Below are positions 16,453 to 16,561 of a stretch of DNA of 16,561 nt, one piece after another. How positions within the stretch are numbered: the stretch's first letter is position 1; the number at the start of each line of letters is the position of its first letter. Location of the stretch: contig JAEXXY010000251.1 of NCBI GenBank assembly GCA_023451855.1, forward strand, positions 1 to 16,561. Direction: 5' to 3'. Made by a program: the position numbers and the translations under genes. The DNA is from Actinomycetes bacterium. GTDB taxonomy: Bacteria; Actinomycetota; Actinomycetes; Actinomycetales; Dermatophilaceae. The notes beneath the pieces are model-generated. The model searched no databases and was not told the DNA's origin. It saw only the letters and a list, made by a program, of their open reading frames with translations.

Positions 16453-16561
16453 GTGCCCGTCGTCATCAGCAGGCGCCGGATCGGCGCCGCCCTGCTCGGC
16501 CTCGCCGTCGGCGTCGTCCCGCCCTCCATCGCGCTCACCGCGGCCTCGAGCGCGTCCGGCG
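16453..16561 (+). CDS. Secreted protein, only the signal peptide is in the window
   Basis: A GTG at 16453 with AGGAGA about six bases upstream opens a frame that runs off the window after 36 codons. The visible residues form a classic export signal: a basic N-region (VPVVISRRR), a hydrophobic core (IGAALLGLAVGVV), then PPSIALTAASSASG, with Ala/Ser-rich sites suited to signal peptidase I. There is no lipobox cysteine in view and no twin-Arg motif of the strict SRRxFLK form, although three arginines occur in a row. The mature protein is beyond the edge, so its function cannot be assigned. It diverges from the his operon and is preceded by PHO-box-like repeats, which would suit a phosphate-scavenging exoenzyme, but that is inference only. 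Confidence 0.75.
   Translation, partial: MPVVISRRRIGAALLGLAVGVVPPSIALTAASSASG

Overview
The window is very GC-rich DNA, with G or C at most third codon positions. Its signature genes are actinobacterial: a PriA-type HisA inside a his operon, an EF-G2 paralogue of the mycobacterial FusA2 type, and an OhrR/Ohr pair. Several regulator genes lack a Shine-Dalgarno sequence and have a TANNNT box close to the start codon. The order Micrococcales, perhaps an Intrasporangiaceae-like genus, is a reasonable guess, but the window alone does not prove it. No rRNA, tRNA, CRISPR array, insertion sequence or prophage gene was found.

Left part (1-5969): a minus-strand MFS permease, cut by the window edge, diverges from a plus-strand EF-G-like GTPase (EF-G2). 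The short region between them carries a 9-bp inverted repeat. EF-G2 is followed by a short UvrA-like double ABC ATPase that lacks the UvrB-binding insert. A strong 19-bp stem-loop closes this plus-strand block.

Middle part (5997-9414): a small uncharacterised minus-strand ORF diverges from a LysR-type regulator across an AT-rich spacer. The LysR gene converges on a minus-strand MDR-family NADP-dependent oxidoreductase, with a hairpin between them. That oxidoreductase lies just downstream of ohr, an organic hydroperoxide reductase with both redox cysteines. ohr diverges from ohrR, a MarR-family thiol peroxide sensor, and a 20-bp near-palindrome in their shared promoter region is the obvious OhrR operator. 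The unit looks like a self-contained organic peroxide response, perhaps extended by the oxidoreductase.

Right part (9404-16136): a minus-strand series reads hisD, hisC, hisB, hisH, priA, an SseB-family gene, then a DUF445 membrane protein. Four of the junctions are 4-base stop/start overlaps (GTGA or ATGA), which predicts translational coupling. The enzymes supply the later steps of histidine synthesis, and PriA usually also serves tryptophan synthesis in this group.

Right edge (16137-16561): a 316-base spacer with several short repeats precedes a gene for a secreted protein, of which only the signal peptide is visible. Three degenerate 11-bp direct repeats directly upstream resemble actinobacterial PHO boxes.

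Most of the window is ordinary chromosomal housekeeping and stress-response DNA. I see no clear new multi-gene system. The points most worth checking are the degenerate GTPase motifs of EF-G2, the operator-like repeats, the small orphan ORF and the predicted leaderless regulators.
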